DNA of 64,000 bases. Source: Rhodococcus sp. HNM0569 (lineage in GTDB: Bacteria > Actinomycetota > Actinomycetes > Mycobacteriales > Mycobacteriaceae). Shown here piece after piece: positions 27,797-37,663 of this stretch; the first letter of the stretch is position 1; every line of letters starts with the position of its first letter. Below the pieces are notes generated by a model. That model ran no database searches. It was not told the DNA's origin and was given only the letters and a program-made list of their open reading frames with translations. The translations under genes and the position numbers were made by a program. The stretch spans positions 62,001 through 126,000 of the forward strand of contig NZ_JAASAE010000005.1 in NCBI RefSeq assembly GCF_012726205.1. Direction: 5' to 3'.

Positions 27797-28177
27797 ATGA
27801 GCAGCATCCAGGTGGCCGATCAGGCTTTCGTCGCGTCCCCACCCGAGCGGGTCGCGGCCGTCGTGAGCCCGCGCGCCCGCTGGCGCCGGTGGTGGCCCGA
27901 CCTGCGGATCGACGTGCGCGAGGACCGCGGCGACAAGGGCATCCGCTGGGTGGTCGACGGGCCGCTGACCGGCACCATGGAGGTGTGGCTCGAGCCCGTG
28001 CTCGACGGCACCGTGATCCACTACTTCCTGCACGCCGAGCCCGGCGCGGGCGCGCCGAGCGATCCGGATACGCTGGCCGCCGTCACGCGCACGCGCCGGG
28101 TGCAGGGCAAGACGATGTCGTTCGACGTCAAGCGCGAGCTCGAGGGTGGGCGCGCGGCAGGCGAAGCGCCCGCCTGA
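27797..28177 (+). CDS. SRPBCC-like (polyketide cyclase/START-fold) protein
   Basis: A 126-residue protein with the pattern of a START/SRPBCC fold: VADQAFVASPPERVAAVVS, then RWRRWWPDLRI and EVWLEPVLDGTVIHYFLHAE. It appears to be the counterpart of Rv2186c. Such proteins bind hydrophobic ligands in a cavity, and the ligand is unknown. Start is the ATG at 27797; an upstream GTG at 27782 is in frame. It heads a run of four genes in one direction (SRPBCC, SRPBCC, ArsA-like ATPase, cysteine-containing protein). Confidence 0.75.
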   Translation: MSSIQVADQAFVASPPERVAAVVSPRARWRRWWPDLRIDVREDRGDKGIRWVVDGPLTGTMEVWLEPVLDGTVIHYFLHAEPGAGAPSDPDTLAAVTRTRRVQGKTMSFDVKRELEGGRAAGEAPA

Positions 28178-28225
28178 GCCGCGAGCACGGCCACCGAGTA
28201 CGAGTCGAAAGGACGCCTTTCCGCC

Positions 28226-28660
28226 ATGGCAGAGAGGACGAAGAAGTCGATCACGATCGACGCGCCCGCCGACGACATCATGGCGGTGATCGCGGACTTC
28301 GACGCCTATCCCGAGTGGGTCGCCGCGGCGCGCTCGGTCGAGGTGCTCGAGCGACGCGACGGCCGCGCCTATCTCGTGCGGTTCGTCCTCGACGCGGGGA
28401 TCGTCAAGGACACCTACGTGCTGCGCTACGACTGGGCGGCCGACGGACGGTCGGTCGCGTGGGATCTCGTCGAGGGCGAGATCCAGAACGCTCAGCACGG
28501 CTCCTACCTGCTCACCCCCGAGCCGTCCGGAGCCACCACCGTCACCTACGAGTTGTCTGTCGATCTCACGATCCCGATGATCGGCCTGTTCAAACGCAAG
28601 GCGGAGAAGGTCGTCACCGACACGGCCCTCGACGAGCTCAAGAAGCGGGTGGAGGGCTGA
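28226..28660 (+). CDS. SRPBCC family protein (TB16.3-like)
   Basis: A 144-residue cyclase/dehydrase-type SRPBCC protein, the same length as TB16.3 (Rv2185c). It begins AERTKKSITIDAPADDIMAV, continues DFDAYPEWVAAARSVEVLER and ends with a long amphipathic helix (KRKAEKVVTDTALDELKKRV), as expected for the C-terminal helix that lines the cavity. Ligand and function are unknown. The next gene overlaps its stop codon, which suggests joint translation with the ATPase. Confidence 0.85.
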   Translation: MAERTKKSITIDAPADDIMAVIADFDAYPEWVAAARSVEVLERRDGRAYLVRFVLDAGIVKDTYVLRYDWAADGRSVAWDLVEGEIQNAQHGSYLLTPEPSGATTVTYELSVDLTIPMIGLFKRKAEKVVTDTALDELKKRVEG

Positions 28661-29868
28661 GCGCGCGCGAGCCCGGCACACGCGTTCTGCTGTTCGTCGG
28701 CAAGGGCGGGGCCGGGAAGACGACGCTCGCGGCAGCCACCGCGTTGCGCGCCGCGATGCGCGGCAGGCGCACACTGCTGGTCGCGCTCGACCAGACCCGT
28801 TCGCTCGGCGACGTACTGGGCCGCGGCACCGACGAGTTCCCCGTGGGCGAGCTCGTCGAGCTTCCGTTCGGCGGCGATACCGGAGCGGGGGAAGAGTCCG
28901 TGTCCGGCCGCCTCGCCGCACTCGACATCGACACGCTCGCGCTGCTCGAAGAGCGCTACGCGTCGGTCGCGCCGATGCTCACCTCCGCAGTCGGCGGCGG
29001 GCCCGTGTGGACCGCACTCGCGCCGGGCGAGCTCACCGGTGTGCCGGGCGTGCAGGAGGTCCTCGGCCTTGCACAGATCGCGGAGCACGCGGCATCCGGT
29101 GAGTTCGACGCGATCGTCGTCGACTGCCCTGCGACCGCCGACGCGCTGCGCACGCTCTCGGCGCCGAAGACCTTCGCCGACTACCTCGAACGCGTCTGGC
29201 CCCGGCACGACCGGGCCGTTGCGCTGTCCGGCAACGACCCCCGTCAGCTGCTGTTGGTGTCGGTGGTCGAGCGGGTCGCGTCGGCGGTCGCGTCCGTCGA
29301 GGCGTTGCTGGCGGACCCGGGACGCACGTCGACCCGGATCGTCACGACGGGCGAGCGCGTCGCGCTCGCGCACACGCGCCGGCTGCTGACGGTCGCGTCG
29401 CTGGCGGGTCTGCGCGTCGATCTCGTGGTGCTCAACCGCGTCCGCGGAACGGGGCAGGCCGTCGGCGACCTCGCCGACCTCGCCGGAAGCGTCGAGGTGC
29501 GCACGGTCGGCGCGAGCGACCACGAGCCGATAGGGTGGGCCGGCCTCGCGCGGATCGGCGACGAACTCTACGACGACGTCGACCCGGTCGCCCTGCAGAG
29601 CGAACCGGTGCCTGCCTTCCGCGTCGCACACGAATCCGGGAGTGGGCTCGACTCGGTGTACACACTGCGCATGCCTCTGCCGCTCGCCGACGCGTCGACC
29701 CTCACGCTCGGCCGCGTCGACGACGATCTCGTCGTGGGCGCCGAGGGCGTCCGGCGCAGGCTCACCCTTCCGTCGGTGCTGCGGCGGTGCACCGTCTCCG
29801 CTGCCGAGCTGGACACGGACGCGCTCGTCGTGCGATTCCGTCCGAACCCCGAGGTGTGGCCCGCGTGA
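28657..29868 (+). CDS. ArsA/GET3-like P-loop ATPase
   Basis: About 403 residues of the SIMIBI ATPase class. The deviant Walker A motif FVGKGGAGKTTLAAATAL stands near the N-terminus, the switch region VALDQTRSLGDVL follows, and FDAIVVDCPATADALR is the Walker B region. Arsenic-binding cysteines are missing, so arsenite efflux is unlikely, and a protein- or lipid-handling role is possible. The C-terminal part is beta-rich. The start is uncertain: no ATG, GTG or TTG lies in frame between the upstream gene and the P-loop, so I use a CTG that overlaps the preceding stop (CTGA), with GGAGGG just before it. The counterpart in mycobacteria is Rv2184c. Confidence 0.8.
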   Translation: MSAREPGTRVLLFVGKGGAGKTTLAAATALRAAMRGRRTLLVALDQTRSLGDVLGRGTDEFPVGELVELPFGGDTGAGEESVSGRLAALDIDTLALLEERYASVAPMLTSAVGGGPVWTALAPGELTGVPGVQEVLGLAQIAEHAASGEFDAIVVDCPATADALRTLSAPKTFADYLERVWPRHDRAVALSGNDPRQLLLVSVVERVASAVASVEALLADPGRTSTRIVTTGERVALAHTRRLLTVASLAGLRVDLVVLNRVRGTGQAVGDLADLAGSVEVRTVGASDHEPIGWAGLARIGDELYDDVDPVALQSEPVPAFRVAHESGSGLDSVYTLRMPLPLADASTLTLGRVDDDLVVGAEGVRRRLTLPSVLRRCTVSAAELDTDALVVRFRPNPEVWPA

Positions 29869-30308
29869 CCGGAGATCGACACGAGAACGGGGCCGACCGC
29901 GCCCGGATCGCGGCGGAGATCCGGGCGCTCGCGGATGCGTTGTCCGAGCGGCTCGAACCGTTCGCGGCGCGCGTGGCGGCGGCCGCGGAAGCCGCGGCCG
30001 AGGGGGACTCGCCGCGGCACCCGGATGCTCCCGAGTTCACCGGCTGCCGATGGTGCCCGGTGTGCGCATTCGCGGCGTTCGTGCGCGGCGAACACCATGA
30101 CTTCGCCGCCACCGTGTCGCAGCACTCGGCGGCGCTGCTCGCCGTGCTCGGCGAGATCCTCGGCGACGCTCGGGGCGGAACGTGCACGTGCGGCGCGGAC
30201 GAGCCGGGCCCGGCCGCCGGGACGCCCGATCCGCCCGGTGCCGACAGCGCCTTCGTCCGGATCCCCGTGACGACCGTGCGCCCGCCCAGTCGGCACCAGC
30301 TCGACTAG
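29865..30308 (+). CDS. Conserved actinobacterial protein with paired cysteines (Rv2183c-like position)
   Basis: A 147-residue acidic, alanine-rich soluble protein. The N-terminal part is helical (RIAAEIRALADALSERLEPF). It has GCRWCPVCAFAAFVRGEHHD in the middle and a CTCG near residue 107, so five cysteines and two histidines could hold a metal. The GTG start overlaps the stop codon of the ATPase gene (GTGA), so the two proteins are probably made together. The function is unknown. The proline-rich C-terminus looks disordered. Confidence 0.72.
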   Translation: MTGDRHENGADRARIAAEIRALADALSERLEPFAARVAAAAEAAAEGDSPRHPDAPEFTGCRWCPVCAFAAFVRGEHHDFAATVSQHSAALLAVLGEILGDARGGTCTCGADEPGPAAGTPDPPGADSAFVRIPVTTVRPPSRHQLD

Positions 30309-30311
30309 CGT
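30306..30311 (+). promoter_or_regulatory. Predicted -10 box of the ROK kinase gene
   Basis: TAGCGT lies 7 bases before the ATG at 30319. It overlaps the stop codon of the upstream gene. A leaderless transcript is predicted. Confidence 0.4.
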
Positions 30312-30318
30312 GATGGGG

Positions 30319-31317
30319 ATGGAACGCGTCGACGGGGCAGGCGGTGGGCCTGGACCGGCCGCGCTGCTCGGGCCGACCGTGGGTGTCGACGTCGGCGGCA
30401 CGAGTATCCGCGGCGCCGTGGTCACGCCCTCCGGAGACGTCGTCGACACCGTCACGGCACCCACGCCGCACTCCGCGCCCGCACTCGAGGACGGCATCGC
30501 GCGGGTAGTCGCAGAACTGCGCGAGCGGCACGAGGTGCACGCCGTCGGACTCGCGCTCGCCGGATTCCTCGACGAGCATCGGCGCACCGTACGGTTCGCG
30601 CCGCACCTGCCGTGGCGCGACGTCGCGGTGGGCGGACTCATGCAGGACCGGATCGGGCTGCCCGTCGTCCTCGAGCACGACGCGAATGCCGCGGCCCTCG
30701 CGGAACACCGCTTCGGCGCGGCATCGGGTGCCCGCAATGCCGTCGTCGTCGCGATCGGCACCGGGATCGGTGCGGCACTCGTGCAGCACGGCGAGCTGTA
30801 CCGCGGAAGTTTCGGTGTGGCACCAGAGCTGGGGCATCTGCAGGTCGTCCCGGACGGACGGCCGTGCGCGTGTGGCAAGCGCGGGTGCTGGGAAAGGTCT
30901 TGCAGTGGAACCGCTCTCGTGGAGACCGCGCTCGAGTTCCTGGCGAGCGAGGCACACCCGGAATCGTCGCTCGCGCGGGACGTCCGGAGTGACCGCGGCG
31001 CGCTCACCGGCCGCCGGATCGCCGCCGCGGCGCACGACGGCGACCCGCTCGCGCGCGCCGTCGTCGACGACTTCGCGCAGTGGCTCGGCGTCGGCCTCGC
31101 GTTCGTCGCGGACGTGTTCGATCCCGACGTGGTCGTCGTCTCGGGTGGGGTTGCCGGGTCGGCGCCGCTGTTCCTCGACGCAGCACGGGAGATCTGCGCC
31201 GCGCACGCGACCGGTGCAGGCCATCGCCCGCTCGCGCGGATCCGCAGTACGCAGCTCGGCGACTACGCGGGGCTGATCGGTGCAGCCGTCGCGGCGCACG
31301 AGCAGGCGGGCACGTGA
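30319..31317 (+). CDS. glk: ROK family glucokinase
   Basis: A 332-residue ROK sugar kinase. It has the phosphate motif VGVDVGGTSIRGAVV near residue 20, LEHDANAAALAEHRFG near 120, AIGTGIGAALV near 145 and the ROK zinc signature CACGKRGCWE near 190. These fit ATP-dependent glucokinases that feed glucose into glycolysis. In Corynebacterium glutamicum a glucokinase gene also stands beside the plsC-like gene, as I recall. The ATG at 30319 is chosen for its promoter spacing; GTG 30310 and ATG 30313 are in frame. Polyphosphate use cannot be judged from the sequence. Confidence 0.85.
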   Translation: MERVDGAGGGPGPAALLGPTVGVDVGGTSIRGAVVTPSGDVVDTVTAPTPHSAPALEDGIARVVAELRERHEVHAVGLALAGFLDEHRRTVRFAPHLPWRDVAVGGLMQDRIGLPVVLEHDANAAALAEHRFGAASGARNAVVVAIGTGIGAALVQHGELYRGSFGVAPELGHLQVVPDGRPCACGKRGCWERSCSGTALVETALEFLASEAHPESSLARDVRSDRGALTGRRIAAAAHDGDPLARAVVDDFAQWLGVGLAFVADVFDPDVVVVSGGVAGSAPLFLDAAREICAAHATGAGHRPLARIRSTQLGDYAGLIGAAVAAHEQAGT

Positions 31318-31418
31318 GCGCCGCCGTCGGTGTGGCTGCCGCCATAGCGGGGCGGTAGAGTTCAGGCGAGTCCTGCGGCCGTGGTTGCCCGGTCTTCGCT
31401 GTCGGATGAAAGGTCGCC

Positions 31419-32192
31419 ATGTTCTATTGGCTTGTCAAGTTCGTGTTCGTCGGGCCTTTCATCAAGCTCTACAACCGGCCCAAGGTCGAGGGCCTCGAAC
31501 ACGTACCCACCGACGGCCCCGTTCTGCTCGCAGGCAATCACCTCTCCATCGCCGACTGGCTCTTCACGCCGCTCGCGATCCCGCGCCGCGTCACCTACCT
31601 CGCGAAGAGCGACTACTTCACCACGCCCGGTCTACGCGGCATGCTGCAGAAGTTCTTCTACACCCAGACCGGCCAGGTACCCCTCGACCGCCGCGGCGCC
31701 GACGCCGCCGAGAGCGCGCTGCTCACCGCACGCGGTCTGCTCGAGGACGGAAAGATCGTCGGACTGTTCCCGGAAGGAACGCGCTCGCCCGACGGCCGGC
31801 TCTACAAGGGCAAGACCGGTATCGCGCGCATCGCACTCGAGACCGGCGTGCCGGTCGTTCCGGTCGGGGTCGTCGGTACCGACGAGGTGAGTCCGCCCGG
31901 GCCGTTCCGCTGGCGCCGTCGCCGGGTGCGGGTCACGTTCGGTGCGCCGCTGGACTTCTCGCGCTACGAGGGCATGGTCAACAACCGGTTCGTCGAGCGC
32001 GCGGTCACCGACGAGATCATGTACCGGCTCATGCAGCTCACCGGGCAGGAATACGTCGACGTGTACGCGGCGACGCTCAAGAAGGACAAGAGCAGCGACA
32101 AGGGGAAGACCGGCGACACGGGCGAGGACGCGGACCCGGCCGCCTCCGCCGTCCCCGACGCCGATCGTATGCCGGACTCGCAGGCCAGCTGA
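31419..32192 (+). CDS. 1-acyl-glycerol-3-phosphate acyltransferase (PlsC family)
   Basis: A 257-residue membrane-associated acyltransferase. The family motifs are in order: GNHLSIADWLF (HX4D, residues 35-45), GQVPLDRRG near 90 and LFPEGTRSPDG near 120, then VPVVPVGVVGTDE. It moves an acyl chain to lysophosphatidic acid or a related acceptor. The mycobacterial counterpart is Rv2182c. The last 40 residues are a charged tail (lysine, aspartate, serine) that looks disordered. AAAGG lies 5 bases before the ATG. The stop codon is 7 bases from that of the convergent GT87 gene, with no hairpin between. Confidence 0.9.
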   Translation: MFYWLVKFVFVGPFIKLYNRPKVEGLEHVPTDGPVLLAGNHLSIADWLFTPLAIPRRVTYLAKSDYFTTPGLRGMLQKFFYTQTGQVPLDRRGADAAESALLTARGLLEDGKIVGLFPEGTRSPDGRLYKGKTGIARIALETGVPVVPVGVVGTDEVSPPGPFRWRRRRVRVTFGAPLDFSRYEGMVNNRFVERAVTDEIMYRLMQLTGQEYVDVYAATLKKDKSSDKGKTGDTGEDADPAASAVPDADRMPDSQAS

Positions 32193-32198
32193 CGCGCG

Positions 32199-33539
32199 TC
32201 ACACCGGGGCGGTCTGCGGAGCGGCGCGCGCAGGCACCCGCCGCAGCAGCAGCCACGTCGCCACGAGTACGGCGACGGCCCACCACACGTAGGCCGACGC
32301 GACGATCTGGTCGAGCGCAGGCCACCCCACTCCGTCCCACCGGCCGCCGCCGAGCAGCCAGTGCGGAGGCCACCGCGTCGCGACCAGGCCGGCGAGGGTG
32401 AGGGCCGCGAAGACCGCGCCGCGCGTGCGTCGCGGCGCAGCGCCGCCGAGACCTCGCCACGCCAGGACGCCGAGCGTGAGCAGCAACGGCACCGTCCACA
32501 CCCAGTGATGAGACCACGACACCGGCGACACCAGCAGGCCCGCGAGTGCGTTCACGCACAGCGCCAGAGCCTTCTCGCCGGCCCGCAGTGCCGCCGACAT
32601 CGCAGCGATCGCGAGGCAGCAGACCACCGCCGACGCCACGAGCCACGGCGCACTCTCGTCCCATGACGCACGTGCGAGGACACCGGTGATGCTCTGGTTC
32701 GGCGGGTAGGCCGACGTCCCGATCCGCCCGGCGTCGAAGAGCACGCCGGTCCAGTACGCGACGCTGTCGCGCCACGTCGCCGCGAACCCCACGAGGGTGA
32801 ACGCCACGAAACCGCCCGCCGTGCCCGCCACCGCGCGCCAGTCCCGGCGCAGCAGGAAGAACAACACGAACACCGCGGGCGTGAGTTTCACGGCGGCCGC
32901 GAGACCGACCAGCATTCCGCGCGGCCACGGCGTCCGTTCGGCGAGGCAGTCGACCACCACGAGCGCCATCAGCACGATGTTGATCTGCCCGTAGTCGAAC
33001 GTCGACGACACGGGCTCGAGCGCGAACGCGACGGCGAGCGCACCGAGCGTGCCCCACATCAGGATCGAGCGGTCCGCGAAGCCGAGCGAGCGCAGCGTCA
33101 CCACGATCACGACTGCGAGCAGCGCGATCGACGCGACCGTCAGCACGACCCCGGCGACGGGCAGGGGCACGAACGCCAAGGGCGCGAACACCACCGCGGC
33201 CAGCGGGGGATAGGTGAACGGGAGCGGCACGCCCGACCGGGTGAGCGGCAGTTCGCCGTACAGCGGAGTGCCGTCCACCAAGGCGGATCCGCCGATGCGA
33301 TAGACGTCGAGGTCGAGGCGATACCACACGCCGAAGTCCCGCAACGGTGGCAGGCCGGCAAGATGGTAGAGCAGTCCGACCGAGAGCGCGGCGAGGGTCA
33401 CCACGTGCCCGGCGGCCACGAGGCGGCGACGCGCGCGACTCCCCGTCGCGGCAGCGGGCGTGGTCGAACACTCGCGTGCACCGCCAGACGAAAACATGCG
33501 TGCACCGCACGACGAAGACCTGCGTGCACCGCACGACAT
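32199..33539 (-). CDS. Polyprenol-phosphate-mannose-dependent mannosyltransferase, GT87 (Rv2181-like)
   Basis: A 446-residue GT-C enzyme with about 10-12 membrane helices. In mycobacteria Rv2181 adds the alpha-1,2-mannose branches of lipomannan and lipoarabinomannan from polyprenyl-phosphomannose on the outer face of the membrane. The first loop has DFGVWYRLDLDVYRIGGSAL, with the catalytic-type aspartates, followed by PFTYPPLAAVVFAPLA, as in family DUF2029/GT87. The ATG at 33539 is preceded by AAGGAG at 6 bases. This start means that the first 25 residues, before the first helix, are three copies of an eight-residue cysteine- and serine-containing unit encoded by a 24-bp repeat. Confidence 0.88.
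   Translation of the reverse strand: MSCGARRSSSCGARMFSSGGARECSTTPAAATGSRARRRLVAAGHVVTLAALSVGLLYHLAGLPPLRDFGVWYRLDLDVYRIGGSALVDGTPLYGELPLTRSGVPLPFTYPPLAAVVFAPLAFVPLPVAGVVLTVASIALLAVVIVVTLRSLGFADRSILMWGTLGALAVAFALEPVSSTFDYGQINIVLMALVVVDCLAERTPWPRGMLVGLAAAVKLTPAVFVLFFLLRRDWRAVAGTAGGFVAFTLVGFAATWRDSVAYWTGVLFDAGRIGTSAYPPNQSITGVLARASWDESAPWLVASAVVCCLAIAAMSAALRAGEKALALCVNALAGLLVSPVSWSHHWVWTVPLLLTLGVLAWRGLGGAAPRRTRGAVFAALTLAGLVATRWPPHWLLGGGRWDGVGWPALDQIVASAYVWWAVAVLVATWLLLRRVPARAAPQTAPV
33465..33536 (-). repeat. 24-bp tandem repeat, three units, at the start of the GT87 gene
   Basis: Read on the minus strand straight after the ATG: units 33536-33513, 33512-33489 and 33488-33465, each with the core TGCGGTGCACGC (third unit GGCGGTGCACGC). 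They encode S-C-G-A-R-R-S-S, S-C-G-A-R-M-F-S and S-G-G-A-R-E-C-S. The ribosome binding site lies just outside the repeat. Confidence 0.95.
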
Positions 33540-33649
33540 CGAACACTCCTTCTGGAGCCGCTCACGGACGGCTCGTCGAGCCGCCGTCTGCACGGCCTGG
33601 CTCACTCTGCACCGTACGGCCCACATTCTGCCCCGAGCGGCCCAGCGCA

Positions 33650-33655
33650 TAGTCT
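33650..33655 (+). promoter_or_regulatory. Predicted -10 box of the DEDDh ribonuclease gene
   Basis: TAGTCT lies 6 bases before the GTG at 33662. No ribosome binding site is visible, so a leaderless transcript is predicted. Confidence 0.45.
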
Positions 33656-33661
33656 TCCGCT

Positions 33662-34153
33662 GTGCGTTATTTCTACGACTGCGAGTTCATCGAGGACGGC
33701 CACACGATCGATCTCGTGTCGATCGGCGTCGTCGCCGAGGACGGCAGGGAGTACTACGCGGTGTCGACCGAGTTCGATCCCGCGCGGGCAGGCACGTGGG
33801 TGCGGCGCAATGTGCTCCCGAAACTGCCGTCGCCCGCCGCAGCCGAATGGAAATCGCGCGCACGCATCCGCGACGAGCTCCATGCGTTCCTCGTTCCGCG
33901 CCCCACGATCGCCCCGGAGCTGTGGGCGTGGGTGGGGGCGTACGACCACGTCGTGCTGTGTCAGCTGTGGGGCGCGATGACCGAACTGCCGCAGGGGATG
34001 CCCCGGTTCACCCGCGAGCTCAAGCAACGCTGGGAGGACGCGGGCCGCCCGGCGCTGCCCCCGGCGCCGGACGACGCGCACAGTGCGCTCGCCGACGCAC
34101 GGCACAACCTCGCGAAGTTCGAAGCGATCGAAGCGTCCCGGCGCCTGCGCTGA
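33662..34153 (+). CDS. 3'-5' exoribonuclease, DEDDh type (Rv2179c-like)
   Basis: A 163-residue single-domain exonuclease. D6 and E8 in RYFYDCEFIEDG form the first metal-binding pair. ELWAWVGAYDHVVL carries the second aspartate near residue 92, and DDAHSALADARHNLAKFEAI carries the histidine and last aspartate. M. tuberculosis Rv2179c (about 168 residues, same position) founded this small exoribonuclease family, which trims RNA 3' ends. It is divergent from the GT87 gene and 78 bases before aroG. Confidence 0.88.
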   Translation: MRYFYDCEFIEDGHTIDLVSIGVVAEDGREYYAVSTEFDPARAGTWVRRNVLPKLPSPAAAEWKSRARIRDELHAFLVPRPTIAPELWAWVGAYDHVVLCQLWGAMTELPQGMPRFTRELKQRWEDAGRPALPPAPDDAHSALADARHNLAKFEAIEASRRLR

Positions 34154-35617
<1,464 letters not shown>

Positions 35618-35620
35618 CCA

Positions 35621-37663
35621 CTACGGCAGCGACGTGAGCGTGACGGTGCTGCCCGGCCGGACGAGATCCCCCGATCCGGGTGTCTGCCGGATGACGAGCG
35701 ACTTGTCGGACGACGCGAGTCGGCGCACTTCGACGTCCAGGCCCAGCCGGGTCAGTTCGTCCCGCGCCGACCCGACCGTGCGGCCCAGCATCGACGGCAC
35801 CGACACCGCGTCGGACACCGTGAGGGTGACGGTGCTGCCGGAGTCGACGGTACGGCCGGTTTTCGGTGACGTGCCGACGGCGTGCCCGCCCTCGATCTTC
35901 GCGTCGAAACGGGATTCCACGTCGCCGACGACCAGACCTGCGTCCTCGAGCGCGGCGCGTGCCTTGCCCTCCGGCATGCCGCTCACGTCCGGGATCTCGA
36001 CCGGTGCCGCGCCCTTGCTGTAGATCAGCCGCACCTGCGAGCCCACCGGGAGCGCGACTCCCGATGCAGGCTCGAACGCCGCGACCGCACCGACCGGGAT
36101 CGTGGAACTGAACGCCTCACCGCCCTCGACGGGCACGAAAGTGCGTTCGCGCAGCGCGGATTCGCTGGCCGTTCGGTCGCCGCCCGCGGGCAGCGTCGGC
36201 ACCGTCGGCTTGCCGAGCGACACCCGCAGTGCGACCGTGCCGGAGCGTTCGACGCGCCCGCCCGATTCGGGATCCGTGCCCAGCAGCACATCCGGTTCCG
36301 CGGAGTCGGAGTACTCGCCGCGCACGACGTAGCTCAGCCCTGCCGCCTCGACGGCTTCGACCGCTGCACCCCTGTCGAGGCCGTCGAGCGGCGGCACCGC
36401 GGTGTACCGACCCGATCCGAGCCACCATCCGCCCGCCGCGAGTGCCACCGCGAGCACGAGGATCGCCAGCAGCCACACGGCGAGCGAGCGGCGAGAGCGT
36501 TGCCGCTCGGCCGCGAAATCGGGGAACGGATAGTCGCCGCGGGGACGCACCCGGGTGCCGGCGTCGGCGAACGTAGCCGGCTGTTCGGCGGCGTCGACCG
36601 GGGCGTCCGGCCGTGGCGTGACACCCGTGACGACCTTGGTGTGCTGAAGGGGGGTGTGCTGGACGGGGGTGTGCTGGACGGGGGTGTGTTGGGTGGGGGT
36701 GTGCAGATCGGATGTCGGCGGCTGTTGCCGTGCCACATGCGCCGTGGGCGCCGCCGAATCGGCAGCGGTCGCGTCGCGCGGCACGGCGTGCGACAGGTGC
36801 TCGGCGGAGCGCCGCGGCGCGGGCACGCGGTAGTCGGGCAGATCGAGTTCGTCGGCGACCGACTGCAGCGCGTCGGCCATCGCGCCGGCGTCGCGGAACC
36901 GGTGCGCCGGTTCGCGGTGGGTGGCCTCGGCAACCAGGTCGTCGAACTGCGGCGGCACGCCCACGATGTACGACCCGGGGCGCGGCACGTCCTGGTTGAC
37001 CCGCTGATACGCGACCGACAGCGACGTGTCGCCGGTGAACGGGGGGTGGCCCGTGAGCAATTCGAACATCAGGATGCCCATCGAGTACACGTCGCTACGC
37101 GTGTCGGCGATCCCCGACGTGACCTGCTCGGGGGACAGGTACGCGGCCGTACCCAGGATGACGCTGTTCGACGTCGTCGTGGATGCCGCCGCGGCGCGGA
37201 CGAGACCGAAGTCGGCGATCTTGACCTCGCCGGTGTCGGAGATGAGCACGTTCTCCGGTTTGACGTCGCGGTGCACCAGTCCGGCGCGGTGCGCGACCGC
37301 GAGCGCCGACAGCACCGGCCCCGCGACGGCGGCGACCGCGTGCGGGGGCATCGGGCCACGTTCGCGCAGCAGCTCACGCAGGGTGCCGCCCTCGACGAGT
37401 TCCATCACGAGGAAGGCATGACCCTGGTCGTGTCCCTGGTCGTACACCGCGACCAGCGACGGGTGCTTGAGCCGGGCGACGGCACGTGCCTCGAACTCGA
37501 AACGCGACACGAATGCCGGATCGGACGCGAACTGCGGATCCATCACCTTGATCGCTACCGGCCGGTCCAGCCGCAGGTCGAGCCCGCGATACACAGTGGA
37601 CATCCCGCCGCGCGCGATGGGCGAATCCACCCGATAGCGCCGGTCGAGCAACTGGCCGATCAA
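35621..37663 (-). CDS. pknL: Serine/threonine protein kinase PknL with four PASTA-like domains
   Basis: A 680-residue transmembrane kinase. Residues 10-270 are the kinase domain: GGMSTVY glycine loop, K39 in AIKVMD, HRDVKPEN with catalytic D133, and ADFGLVR. A proline- and threonine-rich linker holds a TPVQH repeat at about residues 320-341. One membrane helix lies at about 391-413, then four PASTA-like units outside. The second unit (SESALRERTFVPVEGGEAF) is divergent. M. tuberculosis PknL has no PASTA domains, whereas the corynebacterial one does. The start is a TTG with GGGAGG 6 bases upstream. It is divergent from its probable substrate gene at 37788, as in mycobacteria. Wall-fragment sensing is inferred from the PASTA units. 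Confidence 0.93.
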   Translation of the reverse strand: MIGQLLDRRYRVDSPIARGGMSTVYRGLDLRLDRPVAIKVMDPQFASDPAFVSRFEFEARAVARLKHPSLVAVYDQGHDQGHAFLVMELVEGGTLRELLRERGPMPPHAVAAVAGPVLSALAVAHRAGLVHRDVKPENVLISDTGEVKIADFGLVRAAAASTTTSNSVILGTAAYLSPEQVTSGIADTRSDVYSMGILMFELLTGHPPFTGDTSLSVAYQRVNQDVPRPGSYIVGVPPQFDDLVAEATHREPAHRFRDAGAMADALQSVADELDLPDYRVPAPRRSAEHLSHAVPRDATAADSAAPTAHVARQQPPTSDLHTPTQHTPVQHTPVQHTPLQHTKVVTGVTPRPDAPVDAAEQPATFADAGTRVRPRGDYPFPDFAAERQRSRRSLAVWLLAILVLAVALAAGGWWLGSGRYTAVPPLDGLDRGAAVEAVEAAGLSYVVRGEYSDSAEPDVLLGTDPESGGRVERSGTVALRVSLGKPTVPTLPAGGDRTASESALRERTFVPVEGGEAFSSTIPVGAVAAFEPASGVALPVGSQVRLIYSKGAAPVEIPDVSGMPEGKARAALEDAGLVVGDVESRFDAKIEGGHAVGTSPKTGRTVDSGSTVTLTVSDAVSVPSMLGRTVGSARDELTRLGLDVEVRRLASSDKSLVIRQTPGSGDLVRPGSTVTLTSLP
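36640..36706 (-). repeat. 15-bp tandem repeat in pknL, about 4.5 units
   Basis: On the plus strand units TGTGCTGGACGGGGG or close variants begin at 36640, 36655, 36670, 36685 and (partial) 36700. Read in the gene they give T-P-V-Q-H repeated, with T-P-L-Q-H and T-P-T-Q-H variants, in the cytoplasmic linker between kinase domain and membrane helix. Confidence 0.92.

Noticed and set aside
28657-29868. Arsenite-transport ATPase ArsA
   Set aside because: The arsenic-binding cysteines are missing and no arsB, arsC or arsR gene is near; only the ATPase fold is supported.
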